From the NCBI GenBank assembly GCA_023146255.1, contig JAGLCJ010000013.1, positions 62,001-126,000 of the forward strand: 64,000 bases of DNA, written 5' to 3'. This DNA comes from Alcanivoracaceae bacterium (lineage in GTDB: Bacteria; Pseudomonadota; Gammaproteobacteria; Pseudomonadales; Alcanivoracaceae). The notes under the pieces are model-generated. The model ran no database searches. It was given only the letters and a program-made list of their open reading frames with translations, and was not told where the DNA came from. Of this stretch, positions 1-7,798 are shown piece after piece. Each line of letters opens with the position of its first letter. Positions within the stretch are counted from its first letter, which is position 1. The translations under genes were made by a program, and so were the position numbers.

Positions 1-797
1 AGTGCATCACCGATGGCAAGGAAAGCCAGGATATGGCCACGCCAGCGTTGCCGGTAAAGGGACACAGGGACATTCTCCCGTTCCATGGCAATAACAAACT
101 CCTCGGCGTGATCAATGGTCACCAGTTTGTCGCTGCCACCGTGGAACAGGAAAAACGGCGGTGCCTGATCATGTACCCGGGTGACTGGTGAGGCGGCGGC
201 AAACATTTCCGGAATGTCGTTAATCCGTCCGCCGAGAAATTGTGGAACCAGCTTGCCACCGGGATATTTGCGCAGATCCATCGGTGAGCCACCGGCAATG
301 ACTGCCGCCGGACGAGTGCTCAATCCACCATAGGGTGTATCCAGCGCGTCGCCGGTGCCGGCGGTCAGCGCCAGCAGACTGACCAGATGAGCGCCGGCGG
401 AATAACCGAATGCCGCAATGCGTTGTTGATCAACGGACAGCTCGTCGGCATGCCGATGCAGCCAGTGCATCGCTTGCTGCAAATCGTGTACCTGTGCCGG
501 GTAGGTATACCTGGGTGCAAAGCGATAGCTGATATTCATCACCAGATAGCCCTGGGCAACGTAATGCCGACACAGCTTGTCCATGTCTTCGCGGCTGCGT
601 CTTTCCCAGCCACCACCGTGCACCATCAGCATGGCCGGATGCGGGCCGGCGCCCTGTGGATACCAGATATCTGCCTGCAGGGGTTCTGGCCAGCCGTCAG
701 GAGTGTAGTTCACCGTTTCCATACGCGTATCACTACCGGCACGGGCAAAACAGCCACTGAGCAAAGCGGCGATCAGTAGTGTGCAGAGGATTTTCAC
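1..797 (-). CDS. Alpha/beta hydrolase (esterase-like) lipoprotein, 3' end outside window
   Basis: Reads from a GTG at 797 leftward off the window edge; 265 codons are visible. The N-terminus is a lipoprotein signal with a lipobox ending LSGC (Cys16), so it is probably membrane anchored. HGGGW at residues 60-64 is the oxyanion-hole motif of hormone-sensitive-lipase/carboxylesterase-type hydrolases, and GYSAG (Ser133) is the nucleophile elbow. A later HGGSDKLV stretch and a Gly-His pair near the window edge fit the Asp and His of the triad. The GTG overlaps the TGA of the upstream SRPBCC-SDR gene (GTGA overlap), so the two are translationally coupled. The substrate cannot be read from the sequence; a short-chain ester is the family norm. 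Confidence 0.85.
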   Translation of the reverse strand, partial: MKILCTLLIAALLSGCFARAGSDTRMETVNYTPDGWPEPLQADIWYPQGAGPHPAMLMVHGGGWERRSREDMDKLCRHYVAQGYLVMNISYRFAPRYTYPAQVHDLQQAMHWLHRHADELSVDQQRIAAFGYSAGAHLVSLLALTAGTGDALDTPYGGLSTRPAAVIAGGSPMDLRKYPGGKLVPQFLGGRINDIPEMFAAASPVTRVHDQAPPFFLFHGGSDKLVTIDHAEEFVIAMERENVPVSLYRQRWRGHILAFLAIGDA

Positions 798-2179
798 AGG
801 ATGGTCTCCAGCCAGGTAATCAGATCGGCGCGCTGCTGGCTGCTGACTTCTGTGCCCGGCAGTACGGCAGTCGGCGCTGGCCGTCGGTCGAACCAGAATT
901 TTCCTGTCGCAGATAACGGCGCCCGGCTGCTGGCCAGCCACACCATGGTGTCGGCGCCCATACGCGCATCCCGTAACCAGCGTTGCATACGCTGGTTGAA
1001 CGCGGGCAACGATTTTGCCACGCCCGGCGTGGCGGCCCAGCCTGGATGCATGCTGCTGAAGAAAATTTCCGGATGTTGTGCTGCCTGATGTTCGGTAACC
1101 GCTGTCAGTGCGCGCTTGGCACGGGCGTAGGCCTTGCTGCCGTCATAGGCCTCACTCAGGTACTGCATGTCATCGAGCTTGAGTGACTGCAGATACATGC
1201 CACCGCTTGCAACATTGATCACCCGTCCGCGACTGCGGGAGAGTGCCGGTAGCAGTTGTTCGGTGAGCAGCCAGGGGCAGAGCAGGTTGATCGCCAGCGC
1301 CCGCTCATGACCGTCCACCGTGGTAGCGTGCTCGGCAAACAGGGCGCCAGCATTGTTGATCAGTATGTCGATATGCGGATAGCTGCGATTCAGCACCTCG
1401 CCGACCCGGCGCACTTCCTCAAGCGATGACAGCTCCGCTTCGACGATACGAACCTTGTCCGCCGTGGCACCGCTGAAATCACGTACCTGCCGCGCCGCCC
1501 GGGCAAGTCGAAGCGACTCGCGCCCCACCACAATGACCTCGGCACCAAGCCGGGACAGCTCACAGGCTGCGGCCAGTCCGAGGCCAGCGGTAGCGCCGGT
1601 AATCACCACCCGTTTGCCATCCAGATAATCGCTCAGGCCCCGGTTCGGCATGGCCAGATAGCCGCGCTCGGTAAAGCGCATGGCGGCCGGTAGCAAGGTG
1701 CGGTAGGCAAGCCGTTCGGCAGCGCGCAGTGGCGCCACTTCGGTTTCATGGGTCAATGCGCGTTGCAGGCCGGACACCGCTTTGCGTCCCATCCGTACCA
1801 TCAGCGGATTAAGCACGGCCTCCAGATGGCGGATGGCGCCGTCGAAGCGCAGCTCCGCCTGATAGTCGACCTCGGTGCGGTCGTGGCCCAGCGGTCGCAG
1901 GCGGATGATGTCGTGGGCACTGAAGCCCTCGCCTTCACCGCGCAGTTCAATCCGGTAGGGCGACTCCAGCTTCAGCAACCGGTAGCGCATCGGCACGCGG
2001 CGGCCGGCGCTGTTCAGGATCAGGTCAAACTCGGACCCTGCCGCCGGTGCACCGGGGGTCACTTTCTCCGCCCGATAGACGCCCGGGTCCCACTGCTCGC
2101 AGGTGGAAAAATCGGCGAGGTAGCGAAAGCAGTCAGCAATCGGCCGGGCAATCTGGATTTTTTCCTGCAGGGTAATCAT
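794..2179 (-). CDS. SRPBCC domain-short-chain dehydrogenase fusion protein
   Basis: 461 residues. Residues 1-145 look like an SRPBCC (START/polyketide cyclase-like) ligand-binding domain, beginning with the typical 'I..P...CF.YLADF...WDPGV' pattern. Residues about 185-461 are a classical SDR: TGATAGLG (194-201) binds NAD(P), NNAG is at 275-278, Ser325 lies in INVASGG, and YARAK gives Tyr351/Lys355. All catalytic residues are present, so the SDR half should be active. A bulky hydrophobic ligand held by the N-terminal domain could be the substrate of the reductase; this is inference. It is coupled to the lipoprotein hydrolase downstream by a 4-bp overlap. A gene fusion of these two folds is unusual enough to note. 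Confidence 0.8.
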   Translation of the reverse strand: MITLQEKIQIARPIADCFRYLADFSTCEQWDPGVYRAEKVTPGAPAAGSEFDLILNSAGRRVPMRYRLLKLESPYRIELRGEGEGFSAHDIIRLRPLGHDRTEVDYQAELRFDGAIRHLEAVLNPLMVRMGRKAVSGLQRALTHETEVAPLRAAERLAYRTLLPAAMRFTERGYLAMPNRGLSDYLDGKRVVITGATAGLGLAAACELSRLGAEVIVVGRESLRLARAARQVRDFSGATADKVRIVEAELSSLEEVRRVGEVLNRSYPHIDILINNAGALFAEHATTVDGHERALAINLLCPWLLTEQLLPALSRSRGRVINVASGGMYLQSLKLDDMQYLSEAYDGSKAYARAKRALTAVTEHQAAQHPEIFFSSMHPGWAATPGVAKSLPAFNQRMQRWLRDARMGADTMVWLASSRAPLSATGKFWFDRRPAPTAVLPGTEVSSQQRADLITWLETIL

Positions 2180-2306
2180 GCGGCTGTCCTGAAATGAGTT
2201 GCCCAGCGTGAAGGATGTCGGGTGAAGACGGCATCATCAGCCGGGGCTGTTCGCATGTACAGTATCTGTGCTACTGTTTTTTGAACCTGCTGCATAGGAG
2301 TCGACA

Positions 2307-2606
2307 ATGACTGGCCCTGTGGATGCAACCCGCATTCCCGACTGGTCTGACCGCAGCCATCAGGGGCTGGTGCGCTGGTGGCAGCAGATGGTCAGTCAGC
2401 ATCTTGCCTTCCATCCGGATGATGATCCGGACAGCGTGATTTCTTTTGCCGATGGCAAGGCCCTGTTTAGTGCAGATGCCTGCGCCAAGCTGCGCAGGAT
2501 TCTTGATGAAATGCACCGCGAGCACGGCGTGGCGGTGTATCAGGTGGCCGAGCAGGAGGTGCTGGGCTGGATGTTGATGCAGGAGCGGGCTTCACCGGCC
2601 CGCTGA
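2307..2606 (+). CDS. Small hypothetical protein (99 aa)
   Basis: A short cytoplasmic protein with no signal peptide or membrane segment. It starts at an ATG preceded by AGGAG (2297-2301). The protein is rich in Trp, His and Asp in the first half (RWWQQMVSQHLAFHPDDDPD) and ends in a helix-like stretch. I do not recognise the family. It lies convergent with lysA (12 bp between stop codons), the position occupied by dapF in many relatives, but it has no similarity to DapF. Codon usage matches the neighbours, which supports a real gene. Confidence 0.6.
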   Translation: MTGPVDATRIPDWSDRSHQGLVRWWQQMVSQHLAFHPDDDPDSVISFADGKALFSADACAKLRRILDEMHREHGVAVYQVAEQEVLGWMLMQERASPAR

Positions 2607-2618
2607 TGCTTTTATTGC

Positions 2619-3860
2619 TCAGGGCAGCAGGCTTTCCAGTCGCAGTTGTTCGTCATAGCTTTCGCGCTGACGTACCACATAGGCCTGATCACCATCGACC
2701 ATGATTTCGGCGGCACGATTGCGGCTGTTGTAATTGCTGGCCATGGAGAAGCCGTAGGCACCGGCCGAGCGAATCGCCAGCAGGTCTCCGCTTTCCAGTG
2801 ACAGCGTACGTTGCTTGCCAAGGAAGTCACCGGTTTCACAAACCGGGCCGACAATATCCCACTCGCGACAATCCGCATCGTGCGGCTGAACCGGGATGAT
2901 ATCCATCCACGCCGAATACAGGCTCGGGCGAATCAGATCGTTCATGGCGCCATCGACCACGGCGAAATTCTTGTGCGTGGTCGGCTTCAGGTACAGCACC
3001 CGGGTCACAAACACGCCAGCGTTAGCGGCAATGGCACGGCCCGGCTCGATATGCACCGGCATATCGGCAGGAATGTGTTTGAGCAGGGCAGCAATATACT
3101 CGGCCGGTTCTGGCGGGGTTTCATCGCGATAACGCACACCCAGACCGCCACCGAGATCAAGGTGACGGATCGGAATGCCTTTCGCCTGCAGCCGATCAAC
3201 CAGATCCAGTACCCGCTTCAGTGCATCTTCAAACGGCGTCAGTTTGGTCAGCTGGCTGCCGATGTGGCAGTCCACACCAATCACTTCGATATGCGGCAGA
3301 TCCGCCGCGTGTTGGTACAGAGAAGGTGCTTCCTCGATATCGACCCCGAACTTGTTTTCTTTCAGGCCGGTGGAAATATACGGGTGCGTCTGGGCATCGA
3401 CATCCGGGTTAACACGAATGGCGATACGAGCAACTTTGTCCTGCTCACCGGCGACCAGATTGAGCAGTTCCAGTTCGGCAGCGGATTCGACATTGAAGCA
3501 ATGAATGCCAGCTTTCAGGGCCAGCTCCATCTCGTCGGCGGTTTTGCCGACGCCGGAAAAAACAATCTTGTCCGGGGCGCCACCGGCACGCAGCACCCGG
3601 GTCAGCTCACCACCGGAAACAATGTCAAAGCCGGCGCCGAGCCGGGCCAGCACATTCAGTACGGCGATGTTGGAGTTGGCTTTCACCGCATAGCAAACCT
3701 GATGCGGATGCTGGCCAAAGGCGTCATCAAAGGCGCGGAAATGTCTTTCCAGTGTGGCCCGCGAATACACATACAGCGGCGTGCCAAAACGTTCGGCAAG
3801 GTCAGCGACGGCAATTTCTTCGGCGAATAGTGCGCCGTCACGATACTGGAAATGGTCCAT
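2619..3860 (-). CDS. lysA: Diaminopimelate decarboxylase
   Basis: 413 residues, the normal length. It catalyses the last step of lysine synthesis, meso-diaminopimelate to L-lysine plus CO2, in the cytosol with PLP. The YAVKAN motif supplies the PLP lysine (Lys60). HIGSQ, a GGGLG phosphate-binding loop, EPGR and the CETGDFLG active-site cysteine motif from the partner subunit are all present. It starts 3 bp after the lptM stop, giving the lptM-lysA operon typical of gammaproteobacteria. The usual next gene, dapF, is not downstream; a convergent small ORF follows instead. Confidence 0.97.
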   Translation of the reverse strand: MDHFQYRDGALFAEEIAVADLAERFGTPLYVYSRATLERHFRAFDDAFGQHPHQVCYAVKANSNIAVLNVLARLGAGFDIVSGGELTRVLRAGGAPDKIVFSGVGKTADEMELALKAGIHCFNVESAAELELLNLVAGEQDKVARIAIRVNPDVDAQTHPYISTGLKENKFGVDIEEAPSLYQHAADLPHIEVIGVDCHIGSQLTKLTPFEDALKRVLDLVDRLQAKGIPIRHLDLGGGLGVRYRDETPPEPAEYIAALLKHIPADMPVHIEPGRAIAANAGVFVTRVLYLKPTTHKNFAVVDGAMNDLIRPSLYSAWMDIIPVQPHDADCREWDIVGPVCETGDFLGKQRTLSLESGDLLAIRSAGAYGFSMASNYNSRNRAAEIMVDGDQAYVVRQRESYDEQLRLESLLP

Positions 3861-3863
3861 GGT

Positions 3864-4061
3864 TCAGGGTCCGGTGGTGGCGTCGGAGTTTTCGGTGCTG
3901 TCCTTGTCGGTGCTTTCCGCAGGGGCATCAGCTGCGCTCTGTTGTGTTGCCGCTGCCTCTTTCTCCGGCTTGGCATTCTCCGGCTTGGCAAAGTACAGCG
4001 CACCACTCTGACCGCAGGCGGTCAGCGTCAGACTCAGCAGGGTGGCAGTCAGCAGGCGCAC
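3864..4061 (-). CDS. lptM: LptM-like LPS-assembly lipoprotein
   Basis: 65 residues from a GTG with TGAGGAA just upstream; a TTG start 9 codons earlier is possible but would place charged residues ahead of the signal peptide. The lipobox LTAC is followed by GQSGALYF, the hallmark of LptM/YifL (formerly LppL), which helps disulfide maturation of the LptD-LptE translocon at the outer membrane. The remainder is a low-complexity Ala/Glu/Asp/Ser tail. It is immediately upstream of lysA with a 3-bp gap, the conserved arrangement. The family assignment rests on the motif and on this context. Confidence 0.85.
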   Translation of the reverse strand: MRLLTATLLSLTLTACGQSGALYFAKPENAKPEKEAAATQQSAADAPAESTDKDSTENSDATTGP

Positions 4062-4129
4062 GGCAAGTTCCTCACGGGGTTCAGACAAGGCGCATTCAAT
4101 CAGGGCGAAGAGTATAGCGGCTTGTGCGC

Positions 4130-4558
4130 TCAGCGTCCCCGGCCGGTCAGGATCGATTTGGTCACGCTGCCAGTGCCAATCAGCCGCTCACTGCCATCCT
4201 GTTCGATGACCAGCGCGTCGCAGCGCATGGCGGCAATGGTTCGGCCGAGCCGGTCCACCCAGCTGCGGATGATGACGGTGTCGCCCTTGAGCGCCGCGCG
4301 CAGCACGCTGGTATGCACCTCCACGGATACCGGGTGCTGGTCCGCCGCCAGTTGCGGCACCACGGCGAAGAAGCAGGCCACATCCATCATCGCGTAGAGA
4401 ATGCCGCCGTGCAGGGCGCCCTGGGGATTGGCGGTGAAATCGTTGACGGCAAAGCTGACCTCGGCGCGGCCGTCGGCACTGTGCTTCAGAGACAGCTCAC
4501 AGGCACGGTGAAAAACATGGTTGAGGACGCCATCGCGTACCTGTTCAAGTCGGCTCAT
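4130..4558 (-). CDS. PaaI-type hotdog thioesterase
   Basis: 142 residues from the ATG at 4558, chosen because GGAGA lies 5 bases upstream; a start 16 codons earlier lacks a ribosome site. The segment with NPQGALHGGILYAMMD matches the N/D-GxxHGG...D signature of PaaI/YdiI hotdog thioesterases that hydrolyse aryl- or acyl-CoA. It would act as a cytosolic homotetramer or dimer. It is separated from lptM by 68 bp on the same strand. The exact acyl-CoA substrate is unknown. Confidence 0.85.
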   Translation of the reverse strand: MSRLEQVRDGVLNHVFHRACELSLKHSADGRAEVSFAVNDFTANPQGALHGGILYAMMDVACFFAVVPQLAADQHPVSVEVHTSVLRAALKGDTVIIRSWVDRLGRTIAAMRCDALVIEQDGSERLIGTGSVTKSILTGRGR

Positions 4559-4823
4559 TGCGGTCTCCAGATGGTCGGGACGGCGCACTGTGCCTGCGTC
4601 TTGCATGGCTGTCCATGACCGCAGCTTTCACGGAGTGGTACGCCTGTCGGGGCTGACCAGTCAGTCATCGGCGCGGGGCTTTACCCGGCCCGGTATAGGA
4701 GTAAAGTGTGAGGACGATCACGAAATGACCGGACCGGAACGCCGGCACGTAGATCGGAATAACACAACAATATTGCATCAGGGACGCAAGGCAGTAAGCG
4801 GACCCGGATGCCGGGAGACTGTT

Positions 4824-5513
4824 ATGCGAATGATCCTTGCCCTGGCATTGCTCTGCCCGGCGTGGGCGCTGGCGGACACTGACGATTTTGTACTCGGTCT
4901 GTTCCGTCTTGAGCGCTGTGCCTTTATGTCTTCCTCGGATACCGCCCGTGCTGATCGCGTTGATGAGTGCCGGGATATGCTTGACGAGGTGGATACTGCC
5001 TTCACCGCGCTGGGGGATTCTGAACCGGCGGAGCTGATTGACGCACTGGCTGAAAACTGGGAACAGCTCAGGGATCTCTACGAACGGGGTTTTGATGACC
5101 CGGTAGCGTTCCGTGACCACTACACTTCCGATGAAATTCGTCTTAATCGTATCGAAGTGGTGAAGAAGCTCGGCGACCGTATTCCCAGCCCACCCAACCC
5201 GGTGGCTCTGGCGGTGCTGATGGAGCGGACCGCCAGTGAATATATCTGGCGCGCGGAAGCCACCATGGGCGCTGGCATGAGTGCCACCGAGATCCTTGAT
5301 CTGGAAACCATGGTGCAGGATCTGGATGGCCAGTTCGAAGTGCTGCGCCAGCGCTTCCCCCAGGATCTCGGCCTGCGCCAGGCCTACTCCCGCTACCAGT
5401 TCATTCGCGGTTCGCTGCTGAACTACAACAGCGACACCGTGCCGTATCTGGTCGATCGTTACTCCAGCGACATTACCGATCTGCTCAGCCGGATGGAACG
5501 GACCAAGTCCTGA
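4824..5513 (+). CDS. Exported hypothetical protein
   Basis: 229 residues from the ATG at 4824, which has GGGAG 10 bases upstream and begins a clean signal peptide (MRMILALALLCPAWALA) with cleavage before DTDDF. The mature part is mostly helical and acidic, with two early cysteines (RLERCAF and DECRD) that could form a disulfide. No membrane segment follows, so it is probably periplasmic. I do not recognise the family. A strong hairpin terminator sits 41 bp after the stop, so it is probably monocistronic. Confidence 0.75.
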   Translation: MRMILALALLCPAWALADTDDFVLGLFRLERCAFMSSSDTARADRVDECRDMLDEVDTAFTALGDSEPAELIDALAENWEQLRDLYERGFDDPVAFRDHYTSDEIRLNRIEVVKKLGDRIPSPPNPVALAVLMERTASEYIWRAEATMGAGMSATEILDLETMVQDLDGQFEVLRQRFPQDLGLRQAYSRYQFIRGSLLNYNSDTVPYLVDRYSSDITDLLSRMERTKS

Positions 5514-5517
5514 TGGT

Positions 5518-6528
5518 TCAGGCCTGCGGAATCTTTCCGCGGGCGAACGTCTGCCAAAACAGCACCGGGCTCCGGTGCTGTTTTGTTAGTGCCAGCGCCG
5601 TCGCAAAAGCCTTGCCACTGTAAGTGGTTTCCAGAGCCAGTCCCGACTGACTTGCCTCACTGATTGCTGCGCGGGATGCCGGTGTGGCAACACCGTAGCC
5701 GTCACCAAACTGATCTTCGTGCCACTGCCAACGGGTCGGACATTGTTCGGGCAGTGATGCATCTGCTGTCCGCAACGACTGCCATACTGTCGCAACCATT
5801 TTCTCTACCACCTGCGGATGGCAGGCCGTAAAGGGGCCGACCCTGTCCGGCGCCACCTGAACCGCATGAATTTCTGCCGCCGGCAACACCAGTGCAGCGC
5901 CGGCAATGATGCCGGCTACCGTGGCACCGCTGCCGGCGGCGACAACAATATGCGCGGGGGCGGGCAGCGCTCCTGCATCGACCTGCCCGGCCAGTTCAAG
6001 CATGGCATTGACGTAGGCGAAGGTGGCCACGGGCGCCGAGCAGCCGGCGTAAAGAAAATAACTTTTCCGATCCAGCCGGCGAGGATGCAGATACCAGTTC
6101 AGCGCCGCCGCAAAAAGACTGCCACGGGCAGTCAGGCTGGCGCCGGCACCGCGCATCAGCTGCTGATTGAGCCGGACAATATCGCTGTCCGGTTGCGGGA
6201 AGGTAATCACTTCACAGGCGAGATTTTCGCGCTGACACATCAATGCGGTGGCAACACCGGCATTGGTGCCGGTGGCGCCAAGGGTAATCACTCGATCCGC
6301 ATCGCGGCGACGGATATCGGCGAGAACAAATTCCAGCTTGCGCGGCTTGTTGCCACCCTGGTCTTCACGGGTCAGATCATCACGCTTGATCCACAGCGTT
6401 GCCTTGCCGGGGAAAGTTTCCACCGGCGTTGGCAGATTACACAGCGGGATCGGTTGCAGTGCCGACAGCGCCGGGAAACGCTGCAGCAGCGGAAAGTGTA
6501 ACGACAGGGGAGCTGGTTCAGCGGCCAT
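5518..6528 (-). CDS. ACC deaminase/D-cysteine desulfhydrase-family PLP enzyme
   Basis: 336 residues from the ATG at 6528. It belongs to the tryptophan-synthase-beta (fold type II) PLP family that includes D-cysteine desulfhydrase and 1-aminocyclopropane-1-carboxylate deaminase. The IKRDDLT...GGNKPRKLEF segment carries the PLP lysine and the substrate loop, and AAGSGATVAG is the phosphate-binding loop. It has no signal peptide, so it is cytosolic. It overlaps the end of the upstream PLP enzyme gene by 11 bp, marking an operon. The substrate is likely a D- or cyclic amino acid; which one cannot be read from the sequence. Confidence 0.85.
   Translation of the reverse strand: MAAEPAPLSLHFPLLQRFPALSALQPIPLCNLPTPVETFPGKATLWIKRDDLTREDQGGNKPRKLEFVLADIRRRDADRVITLGATGTNAGVATALMCQRENLACEVITFPQPDSDIVRLNQQLMRGAGASLTARGSLFAAALNWYLHPRRLDRKSYFLYAGCSAPVATFAYVNAMLELAGQVDAGALPAPAHIVVAAGSGATVAGIIAGAALVLPAAEIHAVQVAPDRVGPFTACHPQVVEKMVATVWQSLRTADASLPEQCPTRWQWHEDQFGDGYGVATPASRAAISEASQSGLALETTYSGKAFATALALTKQHRSPVLFWQTFARGKIPQA
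5555..5588 (+). terminator. Intrinsic terminator inside the end of the opposing gene
   Basis: Perfect 14-bp stem (CAAAACAGCACCGG, loop GCT, CCGGTGCTGTTTTG) with A and T tracts at its base, so it can work in both directions. It closes the plus-strand gene ending at 5513 but lies within the last codons of the minus-strand PLP enzyme (stop at 5518). Confidence 0.75.
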
Positions 6529-7798
6529 GGCCGGCGTCCAGCGGTGGCCACCACTGGGCGGAGCGCGCTGCATCCAGTGCCAGCATATCGCCGAACTGCA
6601 GCAGCACCGCTTCACTTTGTGTCGGCCGCAGGAATATCCAGTCGTCGACACTCAGCTGCTGGGCGGCGGAACCGTTCAGCATCATCTGGTTCGAGCTGCT
6701 GCCATACAGGGTATTCTCACTCAGTCCCGGCGGTGATTCCGGCTTCGCCATCCACTTGCCACCATAAATAAACAGGGTAGTGGCGCGGTTCGGATCCCAG
6801 CTCTGCCACAGGCTGCCGATCGGTAGCGGGCCGGGCAGGGTCAGGCCATCTAGTTTCTTCAGCACCGGGGTGGCAATAAAGGCGGCCGGCTCGAAATCGC
6901 CGAGCAGCGGCAAGTCAAAGTCGGTGGGCTTGAGCAGGCAGGAGCCGGCGGAGACCTCGTTCAGTGGTGAGCTCTCATCATGCAGTCGAATGGTCGGACT
7001 GCCGGCGCCGTTCAGAACAAGATCGTCGCGCCAGAGATCGCTGTGCTGATGGAGGATGCGATCCACAAACGACTGATAGATGGCATTGGATTTGCGCAGC
7101 GAGGTTTCTGTGCTTTCGATAAAGCCGGGCATCTTGCCGACATGGGCGTCATAGCCCATCAGCCCGGCCAATCGGAGCTGTTCGGGGTGCTGGCGGATCA
7201 TGTCGAGCAGGGCATCAATGTCTTCCGCTTTCTGCAGACCACCACGATGCAGGCCAACATCAACCTCGATGCTGATGCGGAAACGCTGCTGCAGGGATTC
7301 GGCCAGCGCCAGATACTGCTCAAGCCGTGGCAGGCTGTCGATCAGCCATTGCACCTGTTCAGCAGGATCAAAACCGTTGCTGCGGTCCAGCTCGCGATAG
7401 AACTGCGCGGCGGCGGCAACCGGCATCGGCTTGCCCAGCAGAAGATCGGCCTTTGGTTCGGCCGCCGCCAGTGCATTCATAAACGGTTGGTGAAATGTCA
7501 TCAGCCGTTGTGATCCGGTCAGCGCCATCACTTCCCGAATCAGCGCCAGTGATGGCAGTGACTTGGCAACAATCCGGAAGGCCTTGCCCGGCGGCAGGTT
7601 GTCGATCAGTCGTTCACAATTCTGTCGCAGCCGCTCGCGATCAATCACCAGCAACGGCCGGCCAGCACCAAGTGACTGCAATGTGTTTTGCAGGTTATGG
7701 AAATAATCGTCATGCGGCGCGCCGCGATCGCCCGGCTTCAGCCACCAGGCGCCCAGGCCAACGGCTGCGGCACCGATCAGAAACTGGCGCCGCTTCAT
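6518..7798 (-). CDS. Tat-exported D-threonine aldolase/DSD1-like PLP enzyme
   Basis: 426 residues. The N-terminus MKRRQFLIGAAAVGLGAWW is a twin-arginine (Tat) signal or signal anchor. The body is an alanine-racemase-type TIM barrel (fold type III): FRIVAKSLPS gives the PLP lysine, EVDVGLHRGG is a barrel strand, and a C-terminal beta domain follows, as in D-threonine aldolase and D-serine dehydratase. Tat export fits a cofactor loaded in the cytosol. The start overlaps the FAD oxidase stop (ATGA), and the end overlaps the next PLP gene. Likely a periplasmic D-amino-acid enzyme; the reaction is inferred only at family level. Confidence 0.8.
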   Translation of the reverse strand: MKRRQFLIGAAAVGLGAWWLKPGDRGAPHDDYFHNLQNTLQSLGAGRPLLVIDRERLRQNCERLIDNLPPGKAFRIVAKSLPSLALIREVMALTGSQRLMTFHQPFMNALAAAEPKADLLLGKPMPVAAAAQFYRELDRSNGFDPAEQVQWLIDSLPRLEQYLALAESLQQRFRISIEVDVGLHRGGLQKAEDIDALLDMIRQHPEQLRLAGLMGYDAHVGKMPGFIESTETSLRKSNAIYQSFVDRILHQHSDLWRDDLVLNGAGSPTIRLHDESSPLNEVSAGSCLLKPTDFDLPLLGDFEPAAFIATPVLKKLDGLTLPGPLPIGSLWQSWDPNRATTLFIYGGKWMAKPESPPGLSENTLYGSSSNQMMLNGSAAQQLSVDDWIFLRPTQSEAVLLQFGDMLALDAARSAQWWPPLDAGHGR

